In this document: positions 1 through 11,227 of the stretch, one piece after another
Layout of the letters: each line of letters opens with the position of its first letter
Position numbering within the stretch: position 1 is the stretch's first letter
Assembly: GCA_951804985.1 (NCBI GenBank)
Contig: OX638133.1
Coordinates: forward strand, 51,322,791 to 51,386,790
Origin: Dryomyza anilis
Lineage: Eukaryota > Arthropoda > Insecta > Diptera > Dryomyzidae
Length of the DNA: 64,000 nucleotides
Direction of reading: 5' to 3'
Notes under the pieces: generated by a model
Database searches by the model: none
Told to the model about the DNA's origin: nothing
The model's input: the letters and a program-made list of their open reading frames with translations, nothing else
Translations under genes and position numbers: made by a program

Positions 1-70
1 TTTTTTGCATTTTTACTGCATTTTACAAACAAAATTTTATATGAAAAGATTAGGCAGCTATTGATTTAAA

Positions 71-206
71 ATTAATACGGTTATAGCCCAGGAATAAATC
101 AAAGAATGTTATGGCATTAAGTCCACTTGAATATATTGATAATTAATACGGTTATAGCCCAGGAATAAATCAAGAAATGTTATGGCATTAAGTCCACTTG
201 AATATC
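71..206. repeat. Two-copy tandem repeat, period about 71 bp
   Basis: A block starting AATTAATACGGTTATAGCCC and ending near CCACTTGAATAT occurs twice in direct succession with few changes. It has no coding potential and resembles a local tandem duplication. Confidence 0.85.
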
Positions 207-1387
207 GATTTAGTTAAAATAATCTGTTAAATTTGAAAAATTTAGGAAACAGGGGAAATTTATGAAATTATCGGAAAAGAATATTTAGTAAAAAATAAAT
301 GTTATATTTTAAATCATTGGTAATACTAGAGAGAATACCTAATTCAACAATAGTATTGTCTTTTCTACTTTTTGAGTTATATGCATTTAAAAAACTTAAC
401 TGTAAATTATAATTTGTGTTTAAAATTAAGATAATGAATATATATTTATTAACATATTTCTTAGAATTTTAATTCTGAAAATATTGCAACAGAATATACT
501 GATGATGTGAATGAAATATAAGGTCGATGCATTATGTTATTTAAAAGGAACGATTGAAAATAATTGATATTTTAATGTAATAGTACAAAAAGTACCAACA
601 CAGTTCGCATTATTATAGAACAGTAGAAATAGTATGTTTACAAACCATAGTACATAATAATTGTTATCATATATTTAGAAATAACAGTAAAATACTACTA
701 TAATTAATATTTTTTAAAATAAAAAATGAATTATTTTTATACAGTTGAAATTCAATAAAAAACTTTAATTATCTCGAAAATCAAAAAGACACCGGAAAGT
801 AATACCATTGCCGAAATGAGTAGAATATATAGTAATTTTAATATTTTAAAATAAAAATAAAACATTTTTTATCAAATATGATTTTCCGGTGATTTCACAA
901 ATTCCTTTTTTCTCAATTTTTAAACTTTAACCGGTTATTTGAGCCAACTAAATCATAAACGACATTCAAGTTGACTTGTTAATGGACAATAACTATTTTA
1001 ATTTTTATTCAATGGCTGTTCAGTGTTTTATAAAAAAAGTTTTTTCATTAAATGCAGTGAAAAATAATAAATTGCATTTACTCCAAAACATTACGTATAG
1101 GGAAAAAACTAAAACCACAGTTCGAATCAGCACATTAAAATTAAAAAAAGCAGGGAGCAACAAAAGGGTTAATTTTGACGAACAGTGTTATTAATCGAAA
1201 GTGACGTAATTTTTAACAATTGTGAATTTGTTAAAAGTCAAAAAGCATGTAATTCATTATTATTGACGATAGTTTTTTAAGATTTTAGTCCTTTAAATGG
1301 TAGATTTACTTTTTCACGAAACTTGTATAAAAACATTAAAAGACTTTTGAATAAACTATTAAAAATTGATCTACTAGCGTTTGTTGT

Positions 1388-1480
1388 AATCCCGAAAATC
1401 CCGGGATTTAACGATGATCCCGGGATGAGTTTTACGGGACTGATTTGACTCAAATCCCGGGATTGACATCCCTAATTACA
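1388..1480. repeat. Cluster of ATCCCGGGAT palindromes, possible end of a hAT-type element
   Basis: The 10-bp palindrome ATCCCGGGAT occurs three times within about 90 bp, with further CCCG-type variants. Read on the minus strand, the right edge begins TAGGGATGTCAATCCCGGGA, which resembles the ends of some hAT non-autonomous elements. I found no matching opposite end, so only one terminus may be present. Confidence 0.35.
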
Positions 1481-1954
1481 GCCTGATGCTGTTTATCGCC
1501 GATCGTGTTTATCGCCGTGTGAGGAAGTTTTTTGTATGCTGTTTAGCACAGAGTCTTTCAATGTGACGACACAATATAAAAATTCAAAAGATGCGTATGT
1601 TGCAAACGAACGATTTCGTTGTAAAAATCGACCTAGCTTTCTAGCTATCGTCAGTAATTTTTCGTGGTCTAAAAATAAAATTAAAAATTGTCACGCCCTC
1701 TTAAATGATTCTAAAGTGACGAAACAAAAAAATATTATCGCAATTTGCTCCTCTGATACCCTATTAAAATCAATAACTGAACAACGCAATGCGTTTCAAC
1801 AAGTACTTTTTTTGGATAATGCCAAAAATGCAACAAGAATAAAAATAAAAAGACAATATTTTTTGCAATAATGATCTTTATGTGATCTAAAAAAATTGAC
1901 CAAAAGATATAATGGTTTCCGCTAAAAACAACTTAGAAAAACTGTTTGGCGTTA

Positions 1955-2372
1955 ACACGAAAAATGTGAGCGGATCAAGCCCTTTTTTTGAGCAACTATG
2001 ATAGATGATTGTTTATAATTAATTTTAAATTTCATCTTCAATACTTCACGAGATATGGGATCCTAAAAAGTAAACCCATATCTCTATGTAGTTGAGTACG
2101 TTGACTAATTCGACTCATTTTCGAACTTAGAATTACTATTTTACTAAAATATATTGAAACTAAATTTCATCGCATTCGGAATAGCAGTTTTCAAGTTATC
2201 GTGTATAGGCGGATAGACAGACGGTCATGTTTAAATCGACTCGGAAAGTGATGTTGATTAAGAAAATATATACTTTTTCATACCGGTCAAGTCATATTAT
2301 AGGTACTTAAATATCCTCACATACATTTTATAACCTGTAACCCATAAGTATTGGGTATACAAATAAAATGCG
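1955..2372 (+). repeat. Diverged fragment of a dispersed repeat
   Basis: The order of sub-blocks matches the repeat at 16,651-17,453: a GCGGATCAAGCCC block, a stretch on fly-typical 'cgagttat' wording, an AAATTTCATCGC block, a GACAGACGG run, then AATCGACTCGG and AAGAAAATATATACTTTTTC. It is diverged and lacks clean ends. It is non-coding. Confidence 0.5.
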
Positions 2373-3049
2373 ATTTTTTTTAGTTTATACTCAATTGTAA
2401 TGCTTTCACATAATTTTCTTTAAAAATGTGCCGTCTAATTTTGGAATATTACAAACTGTGCATCATCTTGCTTTTTCAATTTTTCTCAATTTTTTAAATG
2501 CTTTTTTAATTAAAATTTTGGTCGAAAAAATTTACATTTTTCACATTTCCAATATATAAATGGCATTTACTGCGCAAACTTTTTTCTCATTTTGTTGTGT
2601 AGTGTTATCAAAAAACGTGAACAATTGTGTTGAAAATTGTCTCTGCTAAATACAAAAATATTGAGAGATTGAGAACATTGAAAGACTTCGCAATGGCTGA
2701 CGAATGTGCCGTTCTCACTCACTACTTAGAATAAAAATAAAATAATAAAAAATCAAAATCCTTTACAAACATATAAACAAGGCAACGGACATTAATATGA
2801 CAATATTTTAATATGTTGTTAGTAATTGTTGGTCAATGATGTTTAAATTTAATTTTTCAGTTATCAATCGCACCCTTTTCCCCTTCACTCCTTTAGCAAA
2901 TTGTAAAAACACGATTTTTGCTGTTTTTCACCACAGCATCCAAAACTGCCTTTTTAAAATTATGAAAAAAGGTAAATAAATTCTTTGAATTTGGAATGGT
3001 AAGAATTGTTCTTTTATTTTTTTTTCTTTACTTTGAAAATCCGTTATTT
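2373..3049. other. AT-rich region, nothing recognised
   Basis: No supported reading frame, RNA gene or repeat end was seen. Confidence 0.5.
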
Positions 3050-3290
3050 TAGTGTATAAATCGCCATAACTTTGGATTAGTTTGAGATACATAAATAGAA
3101 ACTGGTATAAACTCTTGTCTTAAGTACAAACCGTGTTACAAAAAATCGGCGGTTATTGTGAACTGCCACGCCTAGCTGCCATATAACATTTATAGTAAAC
3201 ACGCTATAACTCTGAAGCTATCTATATTAATTAAACAAAACGTGTTTTTTTCTCTTGCACTAACCGGCCGTATTTTTGAACAGATTTTAA
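3050..3290 (-). repeat. Dispersed repeat fragment matching the flank of the Polinton
   Basis: The segment around TGCCACGCCTAGCTGCCATA and ACGCTATAACTCTGAAG is the reverse complement of sequence at about 22,780-22,870 and of its duplicate near 30,760-30,850. It is a non-coding interspersed repeat copy. Confidence 0.6.
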
Positions 3291-3332
3291 TGATACTGGT
3301 ATAAAACTAATCGTATTAATCAGATGTAGTGC

Positions 3333-4327
3333 GTGCTATACAGTCCGATAAGAAGTCGCCTATACGCCACCATGTATGAGTTCGGTATACCTGCGAAACT
3401 TATAAGGCTTTGCAGGATGACCCTGAGCGACACACGTTGCTCACTGAGAATTGGGAACAACCTCACCGATACGTTTAATACCGAAAGAGATTTCAGACAA
3501 GGCGATTCCCTATCGTGTGACTTCTTCAACCTAATAACGGAGAAGATTGTAAGAGCTGCACAACTCCATAACAATGGCACTATCTTCAACAAAAGTTTCA
3601 TGCTGCTCAGGTACGCTGATGATATTGACAACATTGGGCAGAGCGTACGAGCAATCAGTGCAGCATTCTCCAGTTTAGAGATGGAATCGCGTCGAATGGG
3701 TCTTACGGTGAACGAGGACAAGACAAAGTACCTAGTGTCAACAAACAAAGAGTCCCGGCGTCTTGGACAATACGTCACTATTGACAACCACAACTTCGAA
3801 GTTGTGAAGAACTTCGTATACCTAGGAACCAGCATCAACAAGGAAACCAATGTCAGCCTGGAGATTAGCCAAGGAATAACTCTTGCCAACAGGTGTTACT
3901 TTGGGCTCAGTAGGCAATTGAGGAGCAGAGCCCTTTTTCGACGGACAAAAATTACGCTCTATAAGTCGCTCATCATGCCAGTCCTCCTCTATGGCACTGA
4001 GGCATGGACGCTTGCCAACTCCGATGAGCGAGCTTTAGGAGCGTTCGAGAGAAAGATTCTTCGGAAAATCTATGGCCCGATATGCGTTGAAAACGAGTAC
4101 AGAATCAGATGGAACGACGAGCTGTATGAGCTCTACACCGACATTGACATAGTCAGGCGCATTAAGATCCAGTGCCTACGCTGGCTTGGACATGTCGAGC
4201 GTATGGATGAAAGCGCTCCAGTAAAAAATGTGTTCAATTCTGTACTCAGTGGTGGTCAACGTAGGAGAGGGCGTCCGAATCTCCGGTGGAGCGACCAAGT
4301 GCGAGACAATACTTGGAGTGCAAAACT
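3333..4327 (+). pseudogene. RTE reverse transcriptase, C-terminal half (inverted segment)
   Basis: This open frame of about 330 residues covers the second half of an RTE reverse transcriptase. Visible motifs in order are FRQGDSLSC (about residue 53), the catalytic YADD, VYLGTSI, YKSLIMPVLLYGTEAW, RIKIQCLRWLGHVERM and RRRGRPNLRW. The first Met is only the first ATG in the inverted segment; the natural protein begins in the endonuclease on the other strand. After about position 4,327 the frame runs into the inversion joint and adds unrelated residues up to 4,415. The enzyme would copy the element's RNA at a nicked target, but without the N-terminal half this fragment cannot be functional. Confidence 0.75.
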
Positions 4328-4330
4328 GGC

Positions 4331-6257
4331 TACAAAGCAGCTTTGTAGTCGACGAAGAGGTGGTGGCTGTCGATCTGCCTCTCTTTGGTCTTCTCCAGGA
4401 TTTGGAGCAATGTGAAAATCGGTTCTATGGTGGACTTGCCAGGTCTGAAGCCGCACTATTAAGATCCAATCAGTCTGTTGAAGATGGGCTTCAGTCTTTC
4501 ACATAATACGCTCGTTAGAACTTTATACGCGATGTTGAGGAGACTTATCTCACGGTAGGTGGCGCGTATCGTGGGATCCCCCTTCTTATGGATTGGGCAG
4601 AGTATACTGAGATTCCATTCGCTAGGCATGCTTTCTTCTGACCATATTCTGCTCATGAGCTGGTGCATGCTCGTTATGAGCTTATCGCCTCCGGTCTTAA
4701 ACAACTCAGCAGGCAGACCATCCGATCCTGCGGCTTTGTTGTTTTTCAGCCTGTTGATGGCTGTGCAGACCTCTTCACGGTCAGGCGGCAGTATGTCAAC
4801 GCCGTCGTCAGCAACTGGGGTTGTCAAGCTGTCTTCTCCATCAGAGGAATAGTTGTCATCATCGCCTGCTAGAAGATCAGATAAGTGCTCTCTCCATAAT
4901 CTCAGTGTACCCTGACATCTGTTACTAGATTCCCGTCATCGTCCTGACAGGAAGAGGGTCCGGTCTTTAAACAGCCGGTAAGGCGTCTTATCTTAGGAAA
5001 AATTTTCGAGCCTCGTTCCTGTCGCCATGCATCTCAATATCTTCACACTCGCGTCTTCCTAAATTTCTTTTTTTGCGCCTAAAAAGATGTCTCTCTTCCT
5101 TCGTCTTCTCTCTGTATCGTTCCCTTGCGGTTCGCGTATCTACCGACTGCAGGGTGGCTCTATTTGCAGCGTCTTTCTCTGCAGTGGCTGCGCTACACTC
5201 TTCGTCATACCACTTGTTCCGTAGTGGGCGTAGGAATCCAAGCACCGCTTAGCTTTCTTTGCGTGGGTTTCCGTGCGGTTTTCGCAGCGCATAAGCGTGT
5301 GCGAACCTTGGCTCCTACAAGGAAGTGATCCTAGTCGATGTTGGCATTTCGGATCGAGCGTACATCCATCACACTAGAAGCGTGCCTTCCGTCAATCACA
5401 ACATGACTAATTTGGTTGCGCGTGTTCTGATCGGTTGACCGCCAGGTGGCCTTGTGAATATTGAAATGCTTGAATCGAGTACCACTAATTACCATGTTTC
5501 GTGCTGCGGCAAAGTCGATCAGCCTCATTCCATTGTCGGAGGTGTTGTCGTGGAGGCTGAATTGTCCAACCGTTGAACCAAAGATACCCTCATGGCCCAC
5601 CTTGGCATTAAAGTTGCAATCACAATTTTGATGTCGTGACGAGGGCAGCGCTCATAGGCTTCGTCGAGGCGCTCATAGAAAGTCTCTTTAGTTTCATCGT
5701 CCTTCTAATTCGTCGGGCGTGCGCACAAATTAGGCTGATATAGAAGTATTTAGCCTTGATGCGGATTGTTGCTAGTCGTTCGTTCACGGGTGTGAACCTA
5801 GAGACAAGGTGGCGGAGTCTCTTGCCGACTACAAATCCACAACCAAATTCATGCCTCTCCGAATGGCAGCTGTAGTAAATGTCACAGGATGCCTGTTTAG
5901 AGCAGCCCTGTCCTGTCTATCGCATTTCCTGGATTGCGGTGATGTCAGCCTTGTAGCTTTCGAGGACATCAACCATCTGGATAGTAGCACCTTCCGTATA
6001 AAGGGTTCGGACATTCCAGGTGCATATCCGTAAATCATGGTGGTTTATACGTTTGCGTAGGTTGTCATCGTGTTTTCGGGTCGATATCCGAGGCAATTTT
6101 TCTGTTTTCGTTGAATCAGCTTTTTCATATGGCGGGTCACAAGCCCAACGCACAACCCCCATTTTGGAGGGCCAATATCCCTGTCTCGATTGTCCCCGAC
6201 CAGAACTCCCACCGGGGTTGAAACCCGATCTTCAGCTGGGTTAACGGGGTTCACCAA
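4331..6257 (-). pseudogene. RTE endonuclease and N-terminal reverse transcriptase, broken
   Basis: Read leftward from about 6,257, the segment encodes an exonuclease-endonuclease-phosphatase fold nuclease with TWNVRTLY and IQEMR near 5,930-6,010 and a region around NQISHVVIDGRH near 5,370-5,410. It then enters the reverse transcriptase with NKAAGSDGLPAELFK, ILCPIHKKGD and YREISLLNIAYKVLTS at about 4,560-4,750, and ends at FVDYKAA near 4,335. Several frameshifts and stops divide it into separate open pieces (5,917-6,162, 5,829-6,038, 5,331-5,600, 4,988-5,245, 4,459-4,827). The Asp normally seen before the VIDGRH block appears replaced. It is a dead copy. Confidence 0.75.
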
Positions 6258-6265
6258 CGCGAAGG

Positions 6266-6630
6266 TGAGACTAGGAATTGTGTAGGAGAGGCTATGGCAA
6301 CTAACAGAAGTCGGTTACTGGCTTGCGCGTGCACTACACCATTCTGCTACTTAGTTTTTATAATTTTAGAACAAATAACGCCAGAAAAAGCTTAAAACCA
6401 AATTACAACAACCATATAAAAAAGAGAACTGCAGTTGACTGCACTCAATGTGTCTCGCATAAATAATTGCAAACATTACAACAACAACTCTGACGCATGG
6501 TTTTTTGTTGTTGGTTTTACACAGCAAGCAGAGAGTTGCAAACGTTAATATTTAACTCTATGCGAAAAAGAGTTTCAATTATTGCGATCAGAAAATATAT
6601 TAAAATATCATTAAGTGTAATGAAAAACCA
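6266..6630. other. Short non-coding stretch, nothing recognised
   Basis: AT-rich sequence between the RTE 5' end and a dispersed repeat; no gene or element end was recognised. Confidence 0.5.
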
Positions 6631-7281
6631 GTTGGGAAGGTTAGATCACATGGGAAATTTTAAAGTAGGTGTAATTATGATAGTTTGGATTATCAAAATT
6701 ATAGTCGGTCTAAGCCGACTATAAATACCCTACACATATGTGTGGTTACGATTCAAAGTGATATATAGGTCACCAGGGTATACGAATCCTGAAAATAACT
6801 ACAAACATTCAATCGCTAAAGAATTTCCATTCATTTGATACCCATATTTACAAATGGGTAGGTGTACCGAATTTCGATTTTTTTTTGTGAACCACAAGTC
6901 TTTTCGCCGGAAAACATAAAAATTGATCTTTATATGTACATTTTATATGAGGTATTTGAACATAAGTGGTCGGATCATAGGTCACAAAGGACCGATCACG
7001 CCATACAGCGTAGGTATATTAGTAATCTAAGTTATAAGTTTCATTTATCTAGCTCTTCAATTTTAAAAGTAGTAGGGATTTCAACAGACAGACGGACAGA
7101 CAGACAGACGGACAGACAGACGGACAGACAGACGGACAGACGGACATCGCTAAATCGACTCAGGAGGTCATGCTGATCAAGAATATATATACTTTTCCAT
7201 ACCGGAGATGCTTCCTTCTGGGTGTTACAAACGGCGTACCAAACTGAATATACCCTTTCACTCATAGTGTAGGGTATAAAA
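6631..7281 (+). repeat. Dispersed non-coding repeat, GTTGGGAAGG...GGGTA type, copy 1
   Basis: It begins GTTGGGAAGGTTAGATCACA and ends near AGTGTAGGGTATAAAA. Inside are a 24-bp hairpin, TATAGTCGG...CCGACTATA, at 6,700-6,723 and a GACAGACGGACA microsatellite at about 7,081-7,146. Close copies lie inverted at 44,084-44,759 and 50,933-51,615. No protein is encoded; frames over the microsatellite are artefacts. Repeats with the TATACCCT and GACGGACAGAC wording are abundant in flies; I do not assign a family. Confidence 0.75.
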
Positions 7282-7964
7282 AACATATTTCGTCAACAAT
7301 AAATGAATGAAATGATAGCAAAGAAATTCACAGTGAACAAAAAGGCATTTTTTGAACAAATTCATATAAATTCAAAATTAATCGGTAGATTATGTTGATT
7401 TTTTTACAAAATATGAAAATATCAAGGTACAAAGAATTTTCTTGGAATTTTTTACATGTGATTTATCAAAATAAAGATAATATGAAGCAGATTTTTTTAC
7501 CACATTGAGTGAAATGCGTTTTGTACTTGTAGTCCTTGGACCAAATTTACAAAAAATGTTTTGTCTTAGTTACAGTATGAAACCCTAAACATTTTTAAAT
7601 AAAATAAAAAAAAATTCTAATGAGAATGATAGTATTTCACTAGATGTATTTTCTAAAAGACTAAATACAATTGTAAGGATTTGATAGGATATGCAAAGTT
7701 ATTTAAGTTATGTTTCAATATGTATTTTCATATATTTTATATATAATGCAATGTTTTTGATCTCTTTGAATACTCATATTTCTTAAACTATAGATAGAGT
7801 TTTTGTGGAGAATATAAAAAAAATTAAAATTTATAAAAAAAAATGCACTATGCTGGATAGATTTTACTAGTATATTATAAGAGGTATATGTCCAACATCA
7901 TATAATATAAAAACAAAACGTTTTATTAAAAATTGTTATGATCGGCCTACTTTGCCGTCTACCT
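7282..7964. other. AT-rich flank left of the Polinton, nothing recognised
   Basis: No supported gene. The last 30 bases, with a GATCGGCCTACTTTGCCG stretch, resemble wording in the flank on the other side of the Polinton, so the element may have inserted into a dispersed repeat. Confidence 0.5.
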
Positions 7965-7970
7965 TATATA
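7965..7970. repeat. 6-bp target site duplication of the Polinton (left copy)
   Basis: TATATA directly precedes the left end AGTAGTATGG and recurs directly after the right end at 22,294-22,299. Polintons are known to make 6-bp duplications and to have AG...CT-type termini. The site is low in complexity, so chance identity is possible. Confidence 0.7.
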
Positions 7971-8027
7971 AGTAGTATGGATTCGCCGGTTCTGGCCCCA
8001 CTGGGCTCCATGGAGCACATTGTTGTT

Positions 8028-8300
8028 AGTGTAAATGAATTTTTAACAGAGATGTTGTTATTGTTTTCAATAGGGATCATTTTTTAACATAGTTGTTGTT
8101 TGTGTAATTCAATAAGGATCATTTTTTAACATAGTTGTTGTTGTTGGTATAGTTCAATAGGGATCATTTTTTAACAGAGTTGTTGGTAGTGTAGGTCATT
8201 GGAGATCATATTTTACCAGTATAGTTGTTATTGTTTTTTCAATGGAGATCATATTTTAACAGAATATTTGTTATTGTTTTCATGGGAAGTATTTTTAACA
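8028..8300. repeat. Subterminal tandem repeats in the Polinton left end
   Basis: About five or six imperfect units of roughly 45-50 bp, each holding AGGGATCATTTTTTAACA followed by AGTTGTTGTT. Matching units run in reverse at about 21,940-22,230 and, in the duplicate, 29,920-30,205. Such arrays just inside transposon ends may bind transposition or replication proteins; that role is inference. Confidence 0.75.
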
Positions 8301-9126
8301 TAGGTATATTATATGTATACTATATATACTTTTTAACATAATTTGTTAATGTTGATACATGCATATATATTATATGCATGTTATGAAGGCATGCAGCCGT
8401 AAAGAGTAAATGTTGTTGTTGGGATAATTATATCGGAGTAAGCATTTTTTGTGAATGAGAATATTTACAAACGTATTCATGTTGTTGTTGTAAAATACTA
8501 TAGTTGCAATTAGATTTCAGTTAACGTAGTTATAATGTATACTATAGTTATACTTGTTTGTTTTATTTTGCATGATCATCAAGAGAGTTGAGGAGCAAAG
8601 GGTTCAATTTGAAACTTTGTTGAGGAACGATGATTGTAATTTAAAACTTCGCTATATGAATTAATGTTATTATTAGATACTTATTTTTTTTTTTGGTGAA
8701 TAATTTTTTGTTGTAAACAGGTTAAGGTACTTCTGTATTAATGCATTGACATATATTTAATTCAAGGCCAATTTTACTATACGGATTATTGTACTGGATT
8801 TTATTCTACAAAGTCATGGTCGTTTAATTTGGTTATATGAATGAATGGAGCCATAAGGTTCCATTGGGATCATTTTTTAAATCATTTTCTATACTATAAG
8901 TTTAAAAGATTGAGCATGTTAGAACATGTCTATTTTTTATAGAGTTTTTTTGTCTTGAGATTTATTTTATTTACTCTCTTTAAAATTTTAATTGAGTATA
9001 TTTATACTAATGGAATTCACTTTTTAACTCATTTTAAAGAGATAACCATTATATATAAATAGATCGAAATTTGAATTAAATTTATTCATCGTCTACATTA
9101 CAATTTTAATGTAACAAAAAAATATT

Positions 9127-9405
9127 ATGGAAGTTAAAAAAGTAAAAAAGTTTTTAAAAGAATTTAATAATATTTTATTAGACGATCATAAAAAACAGTT
9201 TATTAAGTTTACCCCTTTTTGTAAGCATTACCAGTATATGGAAAAAATATTAACTATTCACGGAGTACATTATAAGAGCTGTCCATGGGCCACAGATGAC
9301 TTAACGGAGGGACCAGATACATGTGGTTGCTATTATTATGACAAGAAATCTAAAGTCATTGACAAACTAATAAAATTATATTATAGAATAAAATATACAA
9401 AATAA
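9127..9405 (+). CDS. 92-residue Polinton arm protein of unknown function, left copy
   Basis: Small intact frame close to the element's end, transcribed inward. The protein is basic and Lys-rich at both ends. Its centre carries Cys32, His34, Cys52, Cys66 and Cys68, a spacing that could bind a metal. I do not recognise a family. Two further copies lie at 20,861-21,139 and 28,830-29,108; left and right differ at residue 77 only (Val versus Asp), while nearby non-coding DNA and the capsid genes have indels. The ATG follows an AT-rich leader. A DNA- or RNA-binding accessory role is possible but unproven. Confidence 0.6.
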   Translation: MEVKKVKKFLKEFNNILLDDHKKQFIKFTPFCKHYQYMEKILTIHGVHYKSCPWATDDLTEGPDTCGCYYYDKKSKVIDKLIKLYYRIKYTK

Positions 9406-9524
9406 TTGTTTATTACATATTATTAATAAACTGTTTTTTATTATACTATATTTAATGAATTTGTGAAATTTTAAATAATAGAAATAAAAAAAATAAATTT
9501 ATAAATTATTTACATTAAATTGTT

Positions 9525-9998
9525 TTATTTATTTTTTATTATAGGAAACTTAAAAATGCTTTTAAAATAATGCACAGCTAAAATATCATTAATATATAAA
9601 TTATATATATCAAAATAATTAAAAAACTTATTAAAAGAAATATTTTTACTTCTTAAATATATAAATATACAGCAATAAACACCGCATAACATTGAAATTT
9701 CACTTTGTAATCGGAAATTGCTTTTAATAAATGTGGATGCATTTCTTTGAATAAAATTTACAAATGGTTTAATAGGAGAACTCCCTGCAGAACAAAAATA
9801 CTCAGCCGGCCTATTTTGAGGAAAATAAATTACAATCCAATGTGATCCTGGTTTAAATGATGAATCCATATTCACAATATAAAATGCTGGCTTTTTTATT
9901 CGATTTCTAGGTAGCTGATTTGATTCAAAAACTCCTTTAAAATTCTTTTTAGTTACTAAATTTTTATATAAAATATTTTCTATATTACTTGTATTCAT
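9525..9998 (-). CDS. Polinton adenovirus-type cysteine protease (maturation protease), left copy
   Basis: 157-residue intact frame. Polinton proteases belong to the C5/Ulp1-like group and are expected to cut capsid precursors. The expected catalytic order is visible: His53 in GSHWIVIYF, an acidic residue near Glu66 in AEYF, Gln98 and Cys105 in LQSEISMLCGVYC. The start codon overlaps the stop of the upstream major capsid gene in an ATGA arrangement, suggesting joint expression. Copies at 20,269-20,742 and 28,238-28,711 are also intact with a few substitutions. Family assignment rests on motif order and gene neighbourhood. Confidence 0.85.
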   Translation of the reverse strand: MNTSNIENILYKNLVTKKNFKGVFESNQLPRNRIKKPAFYIVNMDSSFKPGSHWIVIYFPQNRPAEYFCSAGSSPIKPFVNFIQRNASTFIKSNFRLQSEISMLCGVYCCIFIYLRSKNISFNKFFNYFDIYNLYINDILAVHYFKSIFKFPIIKNK

Positions 9999-11224
9999 AA
10001 TGATTGTAATACAGTACGATTTTTATCAATTTCCAAAACACTATCAAACTCACAATATGCTAAACAAGTAATTGCTTCAGAAAGTGCTTCACTGAAACGA
10101 CCTTCAATTCGTATTGTATGAGTTATTGTTATGATCTGGTGTTAAATCAAATGCAAGTAAGAAATATCCGTTACCAAATAATTCTTTAGTTATTTGATGT
10201 CCCTTATCAAAGTAATGTATGCCAGTACCTTTAAATAAGGTTTGATATCCCCTTGTATTTATACGTCCATGTTTATAATCAAATTCAATCGGCTGTGCTG
10301 GTACTTGTACTCCATTTACAACTAAATTAAATATTTGTAAATTGAAATGGCGAAAGTTATACGGATTTTCCGAACGATCACCAGTATATGCTTTATTAGT
10401 TACCATACCAAATATTAAGAAATTTGGAAGTTGTCCAATTATAACATTATCTAAAAGTAGAGAATGATTGCCGGGGTGAATGGTGAATGTCTTGATTTCA
10501 ACTTTTTTATATGGATAAATAGCATTTCTACTTTGTAAAACATTATGATGTGCCATTAAAATATTACTATTAATGGTAAGATGATTAATGTATAAGTTAG
10601 CTTCATGAATTTTATTAGATGACACTCCAGATTTTGAATCTTCTAGTATATAAAAAGAAGGTTTCTCCATATTAAGGGTTACTTTAAGATCCACATTATT
10701 AAGAAGATATTTAGATTGATTAAATATATCAGCATGAAGTTTTCCAATCAATTCAACTCGTTCTCCATTTTTAAATGTTTTCTTTCGTCTAGCTAAACCT
10801 GGATTTTCATTCTCAACTATTAAATTATTTTTTTTTATATCTAATGACCATCCACATGATTCAAGATGTGTAGATTTTGCATCATTTCCATAGTTTAATA
10901 ATGTTTCAATATAAGATCTATAGTGATAATTATTATCAGATTGCGATACATTTCTATTATTTAAATGAACACTACAGCTCCGAAATAATGATTAATTTCT
11001 ACAATTAATCGTAAATAAACACTACTTAGATCACGATATGTTTCACCATTTCCGAGTGAAAGAAATTCTATTGTAGTAGTGTTGTCAATTGTTGCTATTG
11101 GACTATATGATACCTCCTCTGTTTTAATTATGCTGGTTTGTACAGGTGGTGACTCAAAAAGATCTAATTCACTTTTCATACATTTAATAAATCCTGCCAT
11201 CATAAATAAATTAACAGTTGCCAA
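9995..11224 (-). pseudogene. Polinton major capsid protein, left copy, frameshifted
   Basis: Matches the Polinton double-jelly-roll major capsid protein. The N-terminal part (frame 10,961-11,224) has the CMKSELDLFESP-type start region. The C-terminal part (10,104-10,751) carries GKLHADIFNQSKYLLNNVDL, KKVEIKTFTIHPGNHS and GNGYFLLAFDLTPD. Compared with the right arm, 34 bp are missing near 10,992 and 26 bp near 10,130; both shift the frame. The NKAYTGDRSENPYNFRHFN region, damaged in the right arm, is intact here. The last codons overlap the protease start. The product would have been the main shell protein of a virus-like particle. Confidence 0.85.
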
Positions 11225-11227
11225 ATA

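Larger units (their letters stand above)
1..1954. other. AT-rich region without a recognisable gene
   Basis: No reading frame here resembles a known protein. The open frames at 976-1194 and 1536-1871 are short, low in complexity and have no family features. The stretch holds a short tandem repeat near its left end and a cluster of CCCGGG palindromes, both listed separately. Confidence 0.6.
3300..6265. mobile_element. RTE-type non-LTR retrotransposon with its 3' half inverted
   Basis: The 5' part (endonuclease and first half of the reverse transcriptase) reads on the minus strand from about 6,260 to 4,331. The 3' part (rest of the reverse transcriptase and C-terminus) reads on the plus strand from about 3,336 to 4,327. 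The two parts are complementary: one stops in the motif ending DYKAA and the other begins at the next expected residues, SPIRSRLYATMYEFG. This is best explained as one copy whose 3' part was flipped, not two unrelated copies. The joint at about 4,328-4,350 holds a near-perfect palindrome, CTACAAAGCAGCTTTGTAG. The last C-terminal residues and 3' tail are missing. Clade assignment rests on protein wording typical of RTE elements. Confidence 0.75.

Noticed and set aside
976..1194. Open frame of 72 residues in AT-rich DNA
   Set aside because: No motif, no neighbour and composition typical of chance frames.
1388..1480. CCCGGG palindrome cluster as a regulatory array
   Set aside because: The edge wording fits the end of a hAT-like repeat better, and no gene lies nearby.
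5809..6244. Plus-strand frames opposite the RTE endonuclease
   Set aside because: The minus-strand endonuclease wording explains this sequence; the plus-strand frames are shadows.
7041..7286. Open frames with repeated Arg-Thr-Asp-Gly or Leu-Ser-Val-Cys patterns
   Set aside because: They are translations of the GACAGACGG microsatellite in a dispersed repeat.
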